Assembly (NCBI GenBank): GCA_039814715.1
Contig: JBCCAR010000048.1
Coordinates: 1-16,790 of the forward strand
DNA length: 16,790 bases
Reading direction: 5' to 3'
Source of the DNA: CAKZYD01 sp039814715
GTDB taxonomy: Bacteria; Pseudomonadota; Alphaproteobacteria; Sphingomonadales; CAKZYD01
In this document: in pieces, positions 6,826-15,177 of the stretch
How positions within the stretch are numbered: position 1 is the first letter of the stretch
Layout: each line of letters begins with the position of its first letter
Notes under the pieces: generated by a model
What the model saw: only the letters and a program-made list of their open reading frames with translations
Databases searched by the model: none
What the model was told of the DNA's origin: nothing
Position numbers and translations under genes: made by a program

Positions 6826-7575
6826 GTGAGCGAGACGATTGCAGCATTTGACCCGGCGCTCAGCTTTGAAGCGATGGAGGCCGCGGCGCAGCCTGGCTTT
6901 GATGATTGGCTCTTAAGCGCGGCTCAGCGTTTTGCCGCTGTCGAAGAAGTCTATGCCTACCGCTATACAGACACAGGCGGGCCGCGCGCACTGGTCTCCA
7001 CCGGTGAGGATGCAGCCAGCCGCCGCGCTGCGCTTTATGCCAGCCGCTTTCACCCTTATGATCCCATGCTCGCCAGCCCCTTAAGGCGGAGCGATGCAGC
7101 CTTCTTTCGAGTTGAGGCGGCGCAAATTGATAACAGTGAATACCGCCAAGTCTGTTTTGAAGCGCCGCGCTTTGTCGATAAACTTTCGTTCCGTTGGCGC
7201 AGGCGGCAGGACAATGGGCAGGCAGAGGCTTATTATGTCAGCTTCTATCGGCGGCGCGCAGGCGCGCGCGATAAGTTACAGGCCTTAGCAACGTTAGCAG
7301 AGGTTGGCCTCATCAGCTTAGCGCGCAAGCAGCAGAGCGCGCGCCCCGCGCAGCCCTTGGTGTGTCGTTTAGAAAGCCAGCTACGCCAAGCCTACCCAGC
7401 CTTAACGCCGCGCGAGGTCACCGTGTGCGCGCGCACCTTAGCAGGACAGTCTTCTGGCGAAATTTCTAACGATTTGAGCATCGCAAGAGCCAGCGTGTTG
7501 ACCTATCGCCAGCGCGCTTATGGCAAATATATGCTCACAAGCGCAGCCGGCTTTTTAGAGCGGATTGTGGGTTAA
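6826..7575 (+). CDS. LuxR-family transcriptional regulator, orphan type
   Basis: A 249-residue regulator. Seen: a C-terminal LuxR/GerE helix-turn-helix, residues 191-247, with LTPREVTVCARTLAGQSSGE and then SIARASVLTYRQRAYGKY, including the conserved LTPRE and the recognition helix SVLTYRQRAYGK. The first ~165 residues form a sensor region that does not show the Trp/Tyr/Asp pattern of acyl-homoserine-lactone binding domains and has no receiver Asp, so its signal is probably a metabolite. The start is a GTG (6826) with a weak GAAAGAG upstream. No luxI-like gene is present in the window. It diverges from the MBL-CMD-monooxygenase operon and is the obvious candidate regulator for it. The ribokinase gene follows 28 bases downstream. 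Confidence 0.82.
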   Translation: MSETIAAFDPALSFEAMEAAAQPGFDDWLLSAAQRFAAVEEVYAYRYTDTGGPRALVSTGEDAASRRAALYASRFHPYDPMLASPLRRSDAAFFRVEAAQIDNSEYRQVCFEAPRFVDKLSFRWRRRQDNGQAEAYYVSFYRRRAGARDKLQALATLAEVGLISLARKQQSARPAQPLVCRLESQLRQAYPALTPREVTVCARTLAGQSSGEISNDLSIARASVLTYRQRAYGKYMLTSAAGFLERIVG

Positions 7576-7603
7576 AACGACGCCTTATTTTGAAGGGGCA
7601 AAG

Positions 7604-8470
7604 ATGAAACAGGCAGTGAAGATCGCTGTTTTGGGATCAATCAATCTAGATTTCGTCATTCAGACAGAGCGGTTGCCAGTGGCCGGTGAAACCGTCAGCG
7701 GCGGGACTTTTTTTACAACGCCAGGCGGCAAAGGCGGCAACCAAGCCCTCGCCGCGCGCCAGCTCGGCGCGAACGTTGAGATGCATGCCTGTGTTGGAGA
7801 GGATAGCCACGCCGATGCCGCCATTGCAAATCTATCCGCGCATGGCGTCGCTCTCGGTGCCCTGCAGCGCTTAGGTAACGCCAATACAGGCGCTGCCTTT
7901 ATCAATGTGGATGCAAAGGGGGAGAACCAAATCGCTGTCGCCTCGGGCGCAAACGCACTGTTTGATGAGGCGCTCGCGCCTTGCATTGAGGCGGACTGGA
8001 TCATAAGCCAGCTGGAGATCTCGCCGGAAACCATTTTAAAGACAACACGCCAGAGTAACGCGAAACTGTGCATCAACGCGGCGCCCGTGCGTCCTGTACC
8101 GCAGGCCCTATTTGAGCGCGCGGATCTCATTGTAGTCAACGAGATTGAGTTTGAAAGCTATGAACGTCAGCTCGCCGGACTAAGCTGCCTGGTGGCGCTA
8201 ACACTTGGCGGGGCCGGCGCAAAACTTCTGCGCGGCGGCACGATCATTTCACAAGCGGCTGCGCCACAAGTCGATGTGGCAGACACAACCGGGGCTGGCG
8301 ACTGTTTCGTGGCAGCGCTTACCGTGTTTTTGGCCGAAGGCATGGCGCCGGAAGCCGCGCTCTCAGCGGCCTGCCATTGCGGCGCGCTGGCCACCACACA
8401 GCTTGGCGCCCAGGGTGCAACGCCAAGCCGCGCCGACGTCGCCGCTGCCTTTTCAGGCTTAGCGCTCTAG
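7604..8470 (+). CDS. rbsK: Ribokinase (PfkB family carbohydrate kinase)
   Basis: A 288-residue cytosolic kinase that phosphorylates ribose (or a similar sugar) with ATP. Seen: GSINLDFV (11-18), the N-terminal signature; PGGKGGNQALAARQLGA (40-56), substrate-binding PfkB signature 1; and DTTGAGD (227-233), signature 2 with the anion hole and catalytic Asp233. Length is slightly below the ~305 typical of RbsK but the fold appears complete. The ATG at 7604 is chosen because GAAGGGG stands 6 bases upstream; a frame extension to a TTG at 7565 would overlap the regulator. No ribose ABC transporter is nearby, so ribose may come from nucleoside salvage. The PfkB family is certain; ribose specificity is likely but unproven. 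It converges with the nitrilase gene, 7 bases apart. Confidence 0.85.
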   Translation: MKQAVKIAVLGSINLDFVIQTERLPVAGETVSGGTFFTTPGGKGGNQALAARQLGANVEMHACVGEDSHADAAIANLSAHGVALGALQRLGNANTGAAFINVDAKGENQIAVASGANALFDEALAPCIEADWIISQLEISPETILKTTRQSNAKLCINAAPVRPVPQALFERADLIVVNEIEFESYERQLAGLSCLVALTLGGAGAKLLRGGTIISQAAAPQVDVADTTGAGDCFVAALTVFLAEGMAPEAALSAACHCGALATTQLGAQGATPSRADVAAAFSGLAL

Positions 8471-8477
8471 CGATACC

Positions 8478-9422
8478 TTAAGCACCGTCGCTTGGCGCAT
8501 TCTCATGGACAAGACGAAGCACATCAGGGCGGCTATAATGCCCCCCCTGACTGCCATCGACCCACATTTTGGTGTCATGCCGCGCTGTCATGTCGACCTG
8601 CGCCATGACCAGCTGTTCTTCCAGGCCTGAAACGGGCCCAGCCAAAATCGGGCCAAAAGGGTGAATAATTGCGCTCCACCCGCCGCCTGTTTTCAGGAAC
8701 TCTTGCGGGCCAATCTCTGCCGCCATAAAATCGAGCATCTGCTGCGTCACGGGGCTTGCTGCGCTAATGACAAAACACTGTGCGGTCAGCGCATGGTTTT
8801 GCATCATGGCCTGGATTTGCAAGTTCGCCACCTGGTCAAAGCCCGCCATGGTATCAAGCGCGGGCCAAAGGGCTGCGTGTATCTCCATGTTTTGTTCCGC
8901 CAGCGCTTGGCGCGCGAGGTTCATGGTATGCTCCCAGCAGGCCAGCGCGCCCACCCGGCCCGCGCTGGTGGGCACGACGCCCAGACGCTCGCCGCCGCCT
9001 TCTCCCCAGACGGTGCGTTCTGCAAAGGTAGGTTTGAGCTTGCGGTGAATAAACGGCGCGCTGCCATCGCTATTGAAAATGAGGGAGCTGTTAAAGCAAG
9101 TACGGCTTTGTTTGCCTCGTTCAGAGGCGCCCATCACAACGACAATGCCAGCGTCTTTAGCTGCCTCCCTTAGCGCTCGTACCTCAGGGCCATCTTCTTC
9201 AATGGAGGCATCTTGATAACGCCGCGTCATCTCCCCTTGCAGCAAAGGCGCGTAGCAGTTGATCCAATAGGGAAAGCCGGGCAGATAGACTTCTGGAAAC
9301 ACGACAATGTCCGCGCCGTCTGCGCCTGCTTTCTTGATCCACTTGATCGCCTTATCCGTGCTGGCGGCCGTATCCATAAACACAGGGGCAACATGGGCCG
9401 CGGCGAGAGTGACAGTCGTCAT
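8478..9422 (-). CDS. Nitrilase (carbon-nitrogen hydrolase family)
   Basis: A 314-residue enzyme of the nitrilase branch, hydrolysing organic nitriles to acids and ammonia. Seen: the Glu-Lys-Cys triad with Glu44 in VFPEVYLPGFPYW, Lys128 in HRKLKPTFAERTVWG, and Cys162 in GALACWEHTMNLA. The FPYW and CWEH sequences are those of true nitrilases and cyanide-type hydrolases, not amidases such as biotinidase or NAD synthetase domains. Length is at the short end of the 310-360 range, so the C-terminal tail involved in spiral assembly is short. The ATG at 9422 has AGGAGAA ~8 bases upstream. It is divergent from the WrbA-like gene and convergent with ribokinase. The substrate (aliphatic, arylaceto- or aromatic nitrile) cannot be read. 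Confidence 0.9.
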   Translation of the reverse strand: MTTVTLAAAHVAPVFMDTAASTDKAIKWIKKAGADGADIVVFPEVYLPGFPYWINCYAPLLQGEMTRRYQDASIEEDGPEVRALREAAKDAGIVVVMGASERGKQSRTCFNSSLIFNSDGSAPFIHRKLKPTFAERTVWGEGGGERLGVVPTSAGRVGALACWEHTMNLARQALAEQNMEIHAALWPALDTMAGFDQVANLQIQAMMQNHALTAQCFVISAASPVTQQMLDFMAAEIGPQEFLKTGGGWSAIIHPFGPILAGPVSGLEEQLVMAQVDMTARHDTKMWVDGSQGGHYSRPDVLRLVHENAPSDGA

Positions 9423-9512
9423 AGCGCGTTCTCCTAATCAACCATGTGTGAGAGCATAGACAGGCAGAACAGTGCGCGCTAGGTGATTGATATTGAAAAA
9501 AGGAGCAGGGAT

Positions 9513-10184
9513 ATGGGAACGAGCGTCAGTGTCGTCTATTATAGCGGCTTTCAGGGGGCAACTGAGCAGCTCGCCAAAGCCACTGCGCGCGGGGCCGAAA
9601 CTATTGACGGCACCACAGCCCACCTCATCCATACCGATACTGTCGACGATCATTGGGACACATTGCACGCTTCCGACGCCATTATCTTCGGCAGCCCGAC
9701 TTATGTTGGATCCGTTGCAGCGAAATTTAAGGAATTCATCGAAAAGCTTGCAGGTGAAATCTGGCTCAACCGGCTGTGGCTGAACAAAGTCTCTGGCGGG
9801 TTTACCGTTTCAGCAGGCCGCAGCGGGGACAAGATGAATTGCTTGCAAGATCTGTCCGTCGCAGCTGCCCAAATGGGAATGATATGGGTGCCCGTGCGCA
9901 TCACCGGGGGCAATTATTCCAGCCAGGGGTCAGAAGAAGACTTAAACCGCATGGCCGGCTATCTAGGCGTTATGGCCCAGGCCAATATCGATGAACCCGC
10001 CGACATCACCCCGCCGCCGAGCGACATTGCAACGGCGGAAATGCACGGCGCCCACATCGCTAGCGTCGCCAAACAAATGGCGATGGGCCGCGGTAACTAT
10101 ACGGCCGATTGGGAAGACAACATCGCGGGCTTGCGCGGCGGTGTGACTGGACGCTTGCCCAAGGGGCTCAAGGACCTTGGGTGA
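9513..10184 (+). CDS. WrbA-like flavodoxin / NAD(P)H:quinone reductase
   Basis: A 223-residue flavodoxin-fold protein. Seen: FMN phosphate loop VYYSGFQGATEQLAKA (8-23), then DAIIFGSPTYVGSVAAKFKEF (55-75), the second flavin loop typical of WrbA and related NAD(P)H-dependent FMN reductases. WrbA itself is ~200 residues and reduces quinones to hydroquinones. Here a ~25-residue C-terminal extension (WEDNIAGLRGGVTGRLPKGL) is present, so it is a relative and not necessarily WrbA. The ATG at 9513 has an excellent AAAGGAGC about 7-10 bases upstream; a longer frame from GTG 9483 is not needed. Divergent from the nitrilase across a 90-base spacer, it ends 78 bases before the convergent VOC gene. It is the second quinone-reductase-type protein in the window. 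Confidence 0.8.
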   Translation: MGTSVSVVYYSGFQGATEQLAKATARGAETIDGTTAHLIHTDTVDDHWDTLHASDAIIFGSPTYVGSVAAKFKEFIEKLAGEIWLNRLWLNKVSGGFTVSAGRSGDKMNCLQDLSVAAAQMGMIWVPVRITGGNYSSQGSEEDLNRMAGYLGVMAQANIDEPADITPPPSDIATAEMHGAHIASVAKQMAMGRGNYTADWEDNIAGLRGGVTGRLPKGLKDLG

Positions 10185-10262
10185 TTTTGTTTGCCAGCGC
10201 GCGCAGTCTTGGGGGGTTACGCAAGTGCTCAAGCGTTCAAAATCGGCACTCTCACAGCTGCG

Positions 10263-10754
10263 CTACTCGCGCGAATAGTCATCCGGAATTTGTGGGTTCT
10301 CGCCAGCTTTACCCCACAGCACGATTTCATTGCCCCACGGATCTTCAAAGGCATAGTTATAGCCGTTAAATTCCTGCCAATAATGATTACGCCAGAGGAC
10401 CGTCGCGCCATGGGCTTCAGCGGCCTCTAAAATGCGCTCTGGCGTGTCATCGTCGCCCACGAGGATCCAAACGCGGCTTTTGCGGCCTTCCGGTGCTAAT
10501 TTGCGCGGGCCTGCGCCTTCAGGCGTTGGATAAGGACGGGCGTTGTTGGCATTAAAAATGCCGATATGCAGATTGCCGATCTCACTATCGCTGCCATCGG
10601 GGTTTTTAAATTGCCCGCCTGGCACCAACCGGTGGTAAACGCCTTCCGGCCGGCCTTCATTGGTCCAGCCGAACACATCGGCATAGAACTTGCCGCACGC
10701 GCTTGGATCATCAGACGCGAGGTCTACGAAGATGAGGGTATTGGGGTCTGTCAT
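10263..10754 (-). CDS. VOC family protein (glyoxalase/bleomycin-resistance/dioxygenase fold)
   Basis: A 163-residue protein of the vicinal oxygen chelate superfamily. Seen: opening LIFVDLASDDPSACGKFYADVFGW, the first beta-alpha-beta-beta-beta module, and the C-terminal module RILEAAEAHGATVLW with the closing FEDPWGNEIVLW. One module pair, about the length of CFP32-like and glyoxalase-like members. The usual metal Glu is plausible at the terminal NEIVLW. Known relatives isomerise, cleave or bind small molecules; activity is not predictable here. The ATG at 10754 has AAGGAGA about 8 bases upstream; upstream in-frame codons to 10778 are not needed. It follows the hyu operon on the same strand, separated by a strong palindrome. 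Confidence 0.8.
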   Translation of the reverse strand: MTDPNTLIFVDLASDDPSACGKFYADVFGWTNEGRPEGVYHRLVPGGQFKNPDGSDSEIGNLHIGIFNANNARPYPTPEGAGPRKLAPEGRKSRVWILVGDDDTPERILEAAEAHGATVLWRNHYWQEFNGYNYAFEDPWGNEIVLWGKAGENPQIPDDYSRE

Positions 10755-10785
10755 TGGGGTTCTCCTTATCAGTAACAAATATCCG

Positions 10786-10860
10786 CCGTCCCGGACTTGA
10801 TCCGAGACCCATTGGCGCTCGCGGCTAGACTGGGCCCCGGGTCAAGCCCGGGGGTACGAC
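10786..10860. repeat. Long imperfect palindrome (dispersed alphaproteobacterial repeat)
   Basis: Two arms, CCCGGACTTGATCCGAGACCCA on the left (10790 onward) and TGGGCCCCGGGTCAAGCCCGG on the right, are imperfect reverse complements around a ~20-base loop. The right half recurs at 178-215. It lies between the hyuB stop (10892) and the VOC start (10754), both minus strand, so its RNA hairpin could end or attenuate the hyu transcript. No T-run follows, so classical intrinsic termination is not shown. Confidence 0.65.
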
Positions 10861-10891
10861 ATTGGTGAAGTTTGTATCAGTCACCAAAAGT

Positions 10892-12451
10892 TTACGCACC
10901 CGGCGTGCCATACCCGCCGCCGCCAGGCGTATGCATCATCACTTCATCGCTTGCCGCCATCGCCTTTTTCGCTGCTGGCAAGGTGCTTTCTCCATTGATC
11001 AAAAATGCACCCGCAGCGCCTGGCTCGCCGCCGGCCAGGCCTTGTGCAGGCAAGCTAAGGCGGCTGGGGATAGCGTTGAGGAGCCAATCATGGCCGGAGC
11101 GCAATCTAAAACCAATGCGCTGGCCATCGCCGCCATTGGCGCCGTTTTTGCCTTTGCCGCCGGTGCCGCGCATGAGTTCCTTGCAGGTAAATTCGATTGG
11201 CATCGCTGCCTCCAGCACTTCGACCGCCACAGCAGAGACCCCTGTAGGATAGCATGTGGCCGAGAGGCCCGGTTTTGTTGCACGCGCGCCCATGCCGCCA
11301 GAATAATTGAACATAGAGCTGGTGAAAGGCTTGCCCGTTTTGTCCTTGCCTTGGATTTGGATGGTCCACACTGCGCCGGAGCCTTCTGCGACGGAGCGCT
11401 CGGGCAGAATGTCCGCCAGCGCGTTGAGAATTGGGAAGGGTACATACATGCCCACCACATGGCGCGCGTTGCAGGGCACGGGGTATTTGGCATTGATGAT
11501 GCACTCTTCTGGCGCATTCACAATGATTGGGCTCAGCGAGCCATAGTTGTTCGGCAAATCAGGGTTCAACAAGGAGCGGATGGCAAAGCTGGCATAGGCA
11601 TGGGTATAGGCCATCACGACATTGATGCCGGACTTGCTGGGCCCGGACGAGCCCGCAAAATCAATAATGATGTCGCCTGCTTGGGCATCGACCGTCACCG
11701 CGGTTTTCAGCGTAATGATCTCGCCGCCTGGCACATCAAACGTTGTCTCGCCATGATAGGTGCCGCCTGGGAGCGTGCGCACAGCCGCCTGCGTGGCAGA
11801 GCGTGAGCGCGTGATAATTTCTTCCGCCACGTCTGCGATGTCATCCATTCCATAGCGGTCGCACAGCATGTTGAGGCGCTCGCTGGCGATTTTGCCGCTC
11901 GACACTTGCGCGCTCAGATCCCCAAAAATTGCATCGGGTGTACGCGTGTTGCGGCCAATAATGGCGTGCAACGTCTTGTTGGGCTCGCCTTTTTCAAAGA
12001 GCTTGAGGACAGGGATCCACAGGCCTTCTTCATGAATGTCGCGTGCGCCTGCGCCCACGCCGTAGCCGCCAATATCGGTATGGTGGATGGTTGAACCGCA
12101 GAAGGCGATGAGTTTGTTTTTGCGAAAAATCGGCGTGAGAATTGTAATGTCAAAGAAGTGCCCCGCCGACATCCAGGGATCGTTGGTGATGAGCACGTCA
12201 CCGGGCTCAAGGTCTTCTTTGGGGATATACTCCAGTAGGTTTTTGGCTGCCGCGCCAAGAGAGTTGATATGCCCGGGTGTGCCAGTGATCGCTTGGGCCA
12301 CCATGCGAGCATCTGCGTCAAACAAAGCTGTTGCAAGGTCACCCGCCTCGCGCACAATCGGCGAGAAAGCAACGCGTTGCAGCGCGCGGGCCTGCTCAGA
12401 CACGATGCTGATGAGATTGCTCCAGCGTAGTTCGAGATCAACGCCGTCCAT
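10892..12451 (-). CDS. hyuB: Hydantoinase B / oxoprolinase family, HyuB-type subunit
   Basis: A 519-residue subunit B of an ATP-dependent hydantoinase/oxoprolinase/acetone-carboxylase-type enzyme. It acts with HyuA to hydrolyse cyclic amides such as N-methylhydantoin or 5-oxoproline, or to carboxylate ketones. Seen: N-terminal SIVSEQARALQRVAFSPIVRE (15-35), metal-binding segment GDVLITNDPWMSAGHFFD (84-101), AFCGSTIHHTDIGGYG (116-131), and the family end TPGGGGYGTPG. Length is within the usual 510-570. The true ATG is 12451, 5 bases after the hyuA stop with AAGGAAGG in the hyuA tail; a frame extension to 12481 only overlaps hyuA. Co-transcription with cupin and hyuA is nearly certain. The substrate is unknown. 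Confidence 0.88.
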   Translation of the reverse strand: MDGVDLELRWSNLISIVSEQARALQRVAFSPIVREAGDLATALFDADARMVAQAITGTPGHINSLGAAAKNLLEYIPKEDLEPGDVLITNDPWMSAGHFFDITILTPIFRKNKLIAFCGSTIHHTDIGGYGVGAGARDIHEEGLWIPVLKLFEKGEPNKTLHAIIGRNTRTPDAIFGDLSAQVSSGKIASERLNMLCDRYGMDDIADVAEEIITRSRSATQAAVRTLPGGTYHGETTFDVPGGEIITLKTAVTVDAQAGDIIIDFAGSSGPSKSGINVVMAYTHAYASFAIRSLLNPDLPNNYGSLSPIIVNAPEECIINAKYPVPCNARHVVGMYVPFPILNALADILPERSVAEGSGAVWTIQIQGKDKTGKPFTSSMFNYSGGMGARATKPGLSATCYPTGVSAVAVEVLEAAMPIEFTCKELMRGTGGKGKNGANGGDGQRIGFRLRSGHDWLLNAIPSRLSLPAQGLAGGEPGAAGAFLINGESTLPAAKKAMAASDEVMMHTPGGGGYGTPGA

Positions 12452-12456
12452 AGGGG

Positions 12457-14532
12457 TTATCCTTCCTTGCCAAAACGGCATGCGATGAGGCAGCCATCTT
12501 CTGCTGCCACGATGCTCCAGCCCGGCAAAATAAAGATCGTGGTTTCCCGCTCCTCAATCAGGACCGGTCCCGTAATCTCCTGTCCGAGACACAGGCTTGC
12601 CCGGTCATAGACGGGAACATCGAGCGCGCCTTCTTTCAGGTGAACTGTTCGGCTACCTTTGGGTTTGCCTGGCGTGCTGGCCAGCGCGGTCTTGGCTTGG
12701 CGGCCCTGATCGCCAGCAGAGACGCTGACGCGCCAGTTCACCAGCTCAATGGCCATGTCTGCCAGCTTAACGCCATACAGCGCATCATAAGCGGCCTCAA
12801 ATCGCTCGGCGATGTCGTTCGCGTTAAAGCCTGCACGTGGGTCGCCAGGCAAAAGAACTGTGACTTCTGATTGCTGGCCTTGATAGCGCATGTCGGCTGA
12901 GAAGCTGGCAATGATGTCCCCCGGCGCAATGCCAGCTTCCGCCAGTGCCTCAATGCCCTCATCCATCATTGAGGTGATTAAGGTCTCAATCGCGTCTACC
13001 GACACATCGCTGAGAACGCATAAATTACTGCGCGCCAAATCAAGCCGTGTGGGCGTAACCAGCGTGCCGTAGGCACTTAAAACGCTGGCCATGGGCGGGT
13101 AGAGAATTTTGCTGCTTTCCAGTTGCTGCGCCACATAGCATGCATGAACCGGCCCAGCACCGCCAAAGGCCAGCACGGGCAGGCCGCGATAATTCACGCC
13201 GCGGTCTGTTGCATGCGCGCGCGCTGCTGCAGCCATGGATTCTCCCACCACGCCAAAGATACCGCTTGCGGTTTCTTCTATGCTCAGGCCCAGCTTGTCG
13301 CCAAGCCTGCCAATGGCTGCGCGCGAGGCGGCCAAATCGAGCGCCATGTCGCCGCCAAGGAAATTCTCAGCATCTAAAATGCCCAGCACCAGATCAGCGT
13401 CCGTGACGCAGGCATTCTCCCCGCCGCGGCCATAGCAGGCCGGACCAGGCTGCGATCCAGCGCTATCGGGGCCCACTTTCAGCAGGCCAAGGCTGTCCAC
13501 CCGGGCAATGGAGCCGCCGCCTGCGCCAATCTCAATCATATCGATGGAGGGTACAGTAATAGGCATGCCGCTTCCGGGCTTGAAGCGGTAGCGCCGGTCT
13601 ACTTCAAACTCGCCGGTCACCAACGGTTCGCCATCTTGGATCAGGCAGGCTTTCGCAGTGGTCCCGCCCATGTCAAAGCTCATCAGCCCATCAAACCCAT
13701 AGGCCTTTGCATAATGGCTGGCGACCAAGGCGCCTGCGGCAGGGCCGGATTCAATCATCCGCACTGGATAGCGTCCTGCCACATTGGCGCCCACCACGCC
13801 GCCGTTGGAGAGCATGATCAGTGGCTCCTGCGCGCGGCCTTTTTCCGCCAATTTGGTCACCAGGCTTCGCAGATAAGGCAGCGCTGTCGGCGCCGCATAG
13901 GCATTCAGGGATGTCGTGCTCGCGCGCAGATATTCGCGCATCTGCGGCGCCACATCACTTGAAAGGGAGATGATGAGATCAGGCATTTCCTCTATGAGAA
14001 GATCGCGCAGGCGCTGCTCATTGGCTGGGTTGGCGTAGCTGTTGAGCAAACAGATGGCGACGGACGCGATGTCTTTCGCCTTCAGCTGCGCTGCGAGGGT
14101 TTTAATGTCTGCTGGACTGATCTCTTTGCCAACGCTGCGATCCGCGTAAGTACGCTCGTCTATGCCCCACGTACTGTCCTTCGTGATCAGCGGCTCGGGC
14201 AATTCAATCTGCGGGTCGAACATATCATAGCGGTGTTCATCGCGGATATAGAGGACGTCTTTAAAGCCTTCGGTCACAATCAGGCCCGTTGGCTTGCCTT
14301 TGCGCTCAATGAGCATGTTGGTAATAACGGTCGTCGCATGGGCAAAGATATCATCGATATCGCTATAGGTCAGGCCCGCTTGCTCAAGGGCTTGATCAGC
14401 CGCACGAAAGAGCCCCTCGAGCAAGTCATGATGGGTGGTGAGCGTTTTATCTGTCCAGCGCATGCCGTCACTGCGCAACAGCACGACATCTGTGAAGGTG
14501 CCGCCGATATCAATCGCCAAGGCGTGCGTCAT
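12457..14532 (-). CDS. hyuA: Hydantoinase A / oxoprolinase family, HyuA-type ATPase subunit
   Basis: A 691-residue ASKHA-fold ATPase subunit, the expected length. Seen: phosphate-1 motif AIDIGGTFTDVVLL (6-19), substrate region SSDVAPQMREYLRASTTSLNA, phosphate-2 motif SFDMGGTTAKACLI (285-298), GAGGGSIA at 336-343 followed by GSQPGPACYGRGG, and the adenosine motif LAFGGAGPVHACYVAQQ. ATP phosphorylates the substrate or activates the carbonyl so that subunit B can act. Start: ATG 14532 matches the family start (MTHALAIDIGG); a TTG at 14541 lies 5 bases after GGGGGA and would add three residues, so it could be the real initiator. The gene follows the cupin by 31 bases and precedes hyuB by 5. Confidence 0.9.
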   Translation of the reverse strand: MTHALAIDIGGTFTDVVLLRSDGMRWTDKTLTTHHDLLEGLFRAADQALEQAGLTYSDIDDIFAHATTVITNMLIERKGKPTGLIVTEGFKDVLYIRDEHRYDMFDPQIELPEPLITKDSTWGIDERTYADRSVGKEISPADIKTLAAQLKAKDIASVAICLLNSYANPANEQRLRDLLIEEMPDLIISLSSDVAPQMREYLRASTTSLNAYAAPTALPYLRSLVTKLAEKGRAQEPLIMLSNGGVVGANVAGRYPVRMIESGPAAGALVASHYAKAYGFDGLMSFDMGGTTAKACLIQDGEPLVTGEFEVDRRYRFKPGSGMPITVPSIDMIEIGAGGGSIARVDSLGLLKVGPDSAGSQPGPACYGRGGENACVTDADLVLGILDAENFLGGDMALDLAASRAAIGRLGDKLGLSIEETASGIFGVVGESMAAAARAHATDRGVNYRGLPVLAFGGAGPVHACYVAQQLESSKILYPPMASVLSAYGTLVTPTRLDLARSNLCVLSDVSVDAIETLITSMMDEGIEALAEAGIAPGDIIASFSADMRYQGQQSEVTVLLPGDPRAGFNANDIAERFEAAYDALYGVKLADMAIELVNWRVSVSAGDQGRQAKTALASTPGKPKGSRTVHLKEGALDVPVYDRASLCLGQEITGPVLIEERETTIFILPGWSIVAAEDGCLIACRFGKEG

Positions 14533-14563
14533 TTTAGTCAAAACAGTCCCCCAAAAGGTATCT

Positions 14564-14965
14564 TTAGTCTGGTTTTTTTGGCGTGAAATCCACTGCTTGC
14601 GCTTCTACCAGGTGCAAATAATCTTCTCGGATCGGCGAGAAGATATCGAGGTTCATGCAGATGTCTTCGCCAATGGGCTCGCCGCAATGGACGGCGTTTG
14701 CAGGAATGTGAATGACTTCCCCCGCGCCTACTTCATAAATTTCATCTTCAATCGTGAACTTAATGCGGCCCTGCACGATATAGGCGATCTGCTCAAAGGG
14801 ATGGGAATGCGGGTTCACCTCCATGCCAGGTGTTAGCCAGTTCATCACCAGCAGAACCTGCTCGCCGCGAAAGCCTGCGCGCTCGACGCCGCGGCGCACC
14901 ACTTCCTTGGGCAGTCCATCCCAAGAGGCTTTGCGCGGTTTATCTGGTTGTTTTGTCTCGGCCAT
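14564..14965 (-). CDS. Cupin domain protein
   Basis: A 133-residue single-domain cupin. Seen: motif 1 GMEVNPHSHPFEQIAYIVQG with His53, His55 and Glu58; motif 2 GEVIHIPANAVHCGE with Pro88 and His93. The 2-His-Glu-plus-His metal set is complete, so a mononuclear Mn, Fe, Ni or Zn site is likely. Cupins of this size act as small isomerases, dioxygenases or effector-binding partners. Here it is the first gene of an operon with hyuA and hyuB, which suggests work on the same substrate or its hydrolysis product, for example an epimerisation like that of hydantoin racemase (inference). The ATG at 14965 has GGGGAG about 6 bases upstream. The 212-base spacer upstream is shared with the divergent Rieske remnant. 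Confidence 0.85.
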   Translation of the reverse strand: MAETKQPDKPRKASWDGLPKEVVRRGVERAGFRGEQVLLVMNWLTPGMEVNPHSHPFEQIAYIVQGRIKFTIEDEIYEVGAGEVIHIPANAVHCGEPIGEDICMNLDIFSPIREDYLHLVEAQAVDFTPKKPD

Positions 14966-15177
14966 GCGTCTCCCCTGAACACTCCGCGCGCTATCCTACT
15001 GTGCATGTCTTCCCACTTGGACGCTTATACGAGGCCGACCAAAAACTTGCTTGTTTGTGTTTTCGTTAATGGCGCACAAAAACAGTCAGCCCTGCTTGCT
15101 TGTCACTTTAACGGGGCTCTAAAAAATGGCATGCTCACGCATAGTGACTGCAATAAAAGCCAATTGGGAAATATGGT
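14966..15177. promoter_or_regulatory. Divergent spacer between cupin-hyu operon and Rieske remnant
   Basis: This must hold the promoter of the cupin-hyuA-hyuB operon and of the Rieske remnant. The 9-mer CTTGCTTGT occurs twice in direct orientation, at 15046-15054 and 15095-15103, 49 bases apart (near five helical turns), which could mark a regulator site. TATAAG (minus-strand reading, near 15026-15031) is a -10-like hexamer without a convincing -35. Confidence 0.3.

Noticed and set aside
10185..10262. Intrinsic terminator between the convergent WrbA-like and VOC genes
   Set aside because: No GC hairpin followed by a T-run could be found on either strand.
10862..11806. 314-codon plus-strand open frame opposite hyuB
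   Set aside because: It is antisense to a well-supported hydantoinase B gene; its translation is rich in His, Arg and Ala with no family motifs, as expected from the complement of GC-rich coding DNA.
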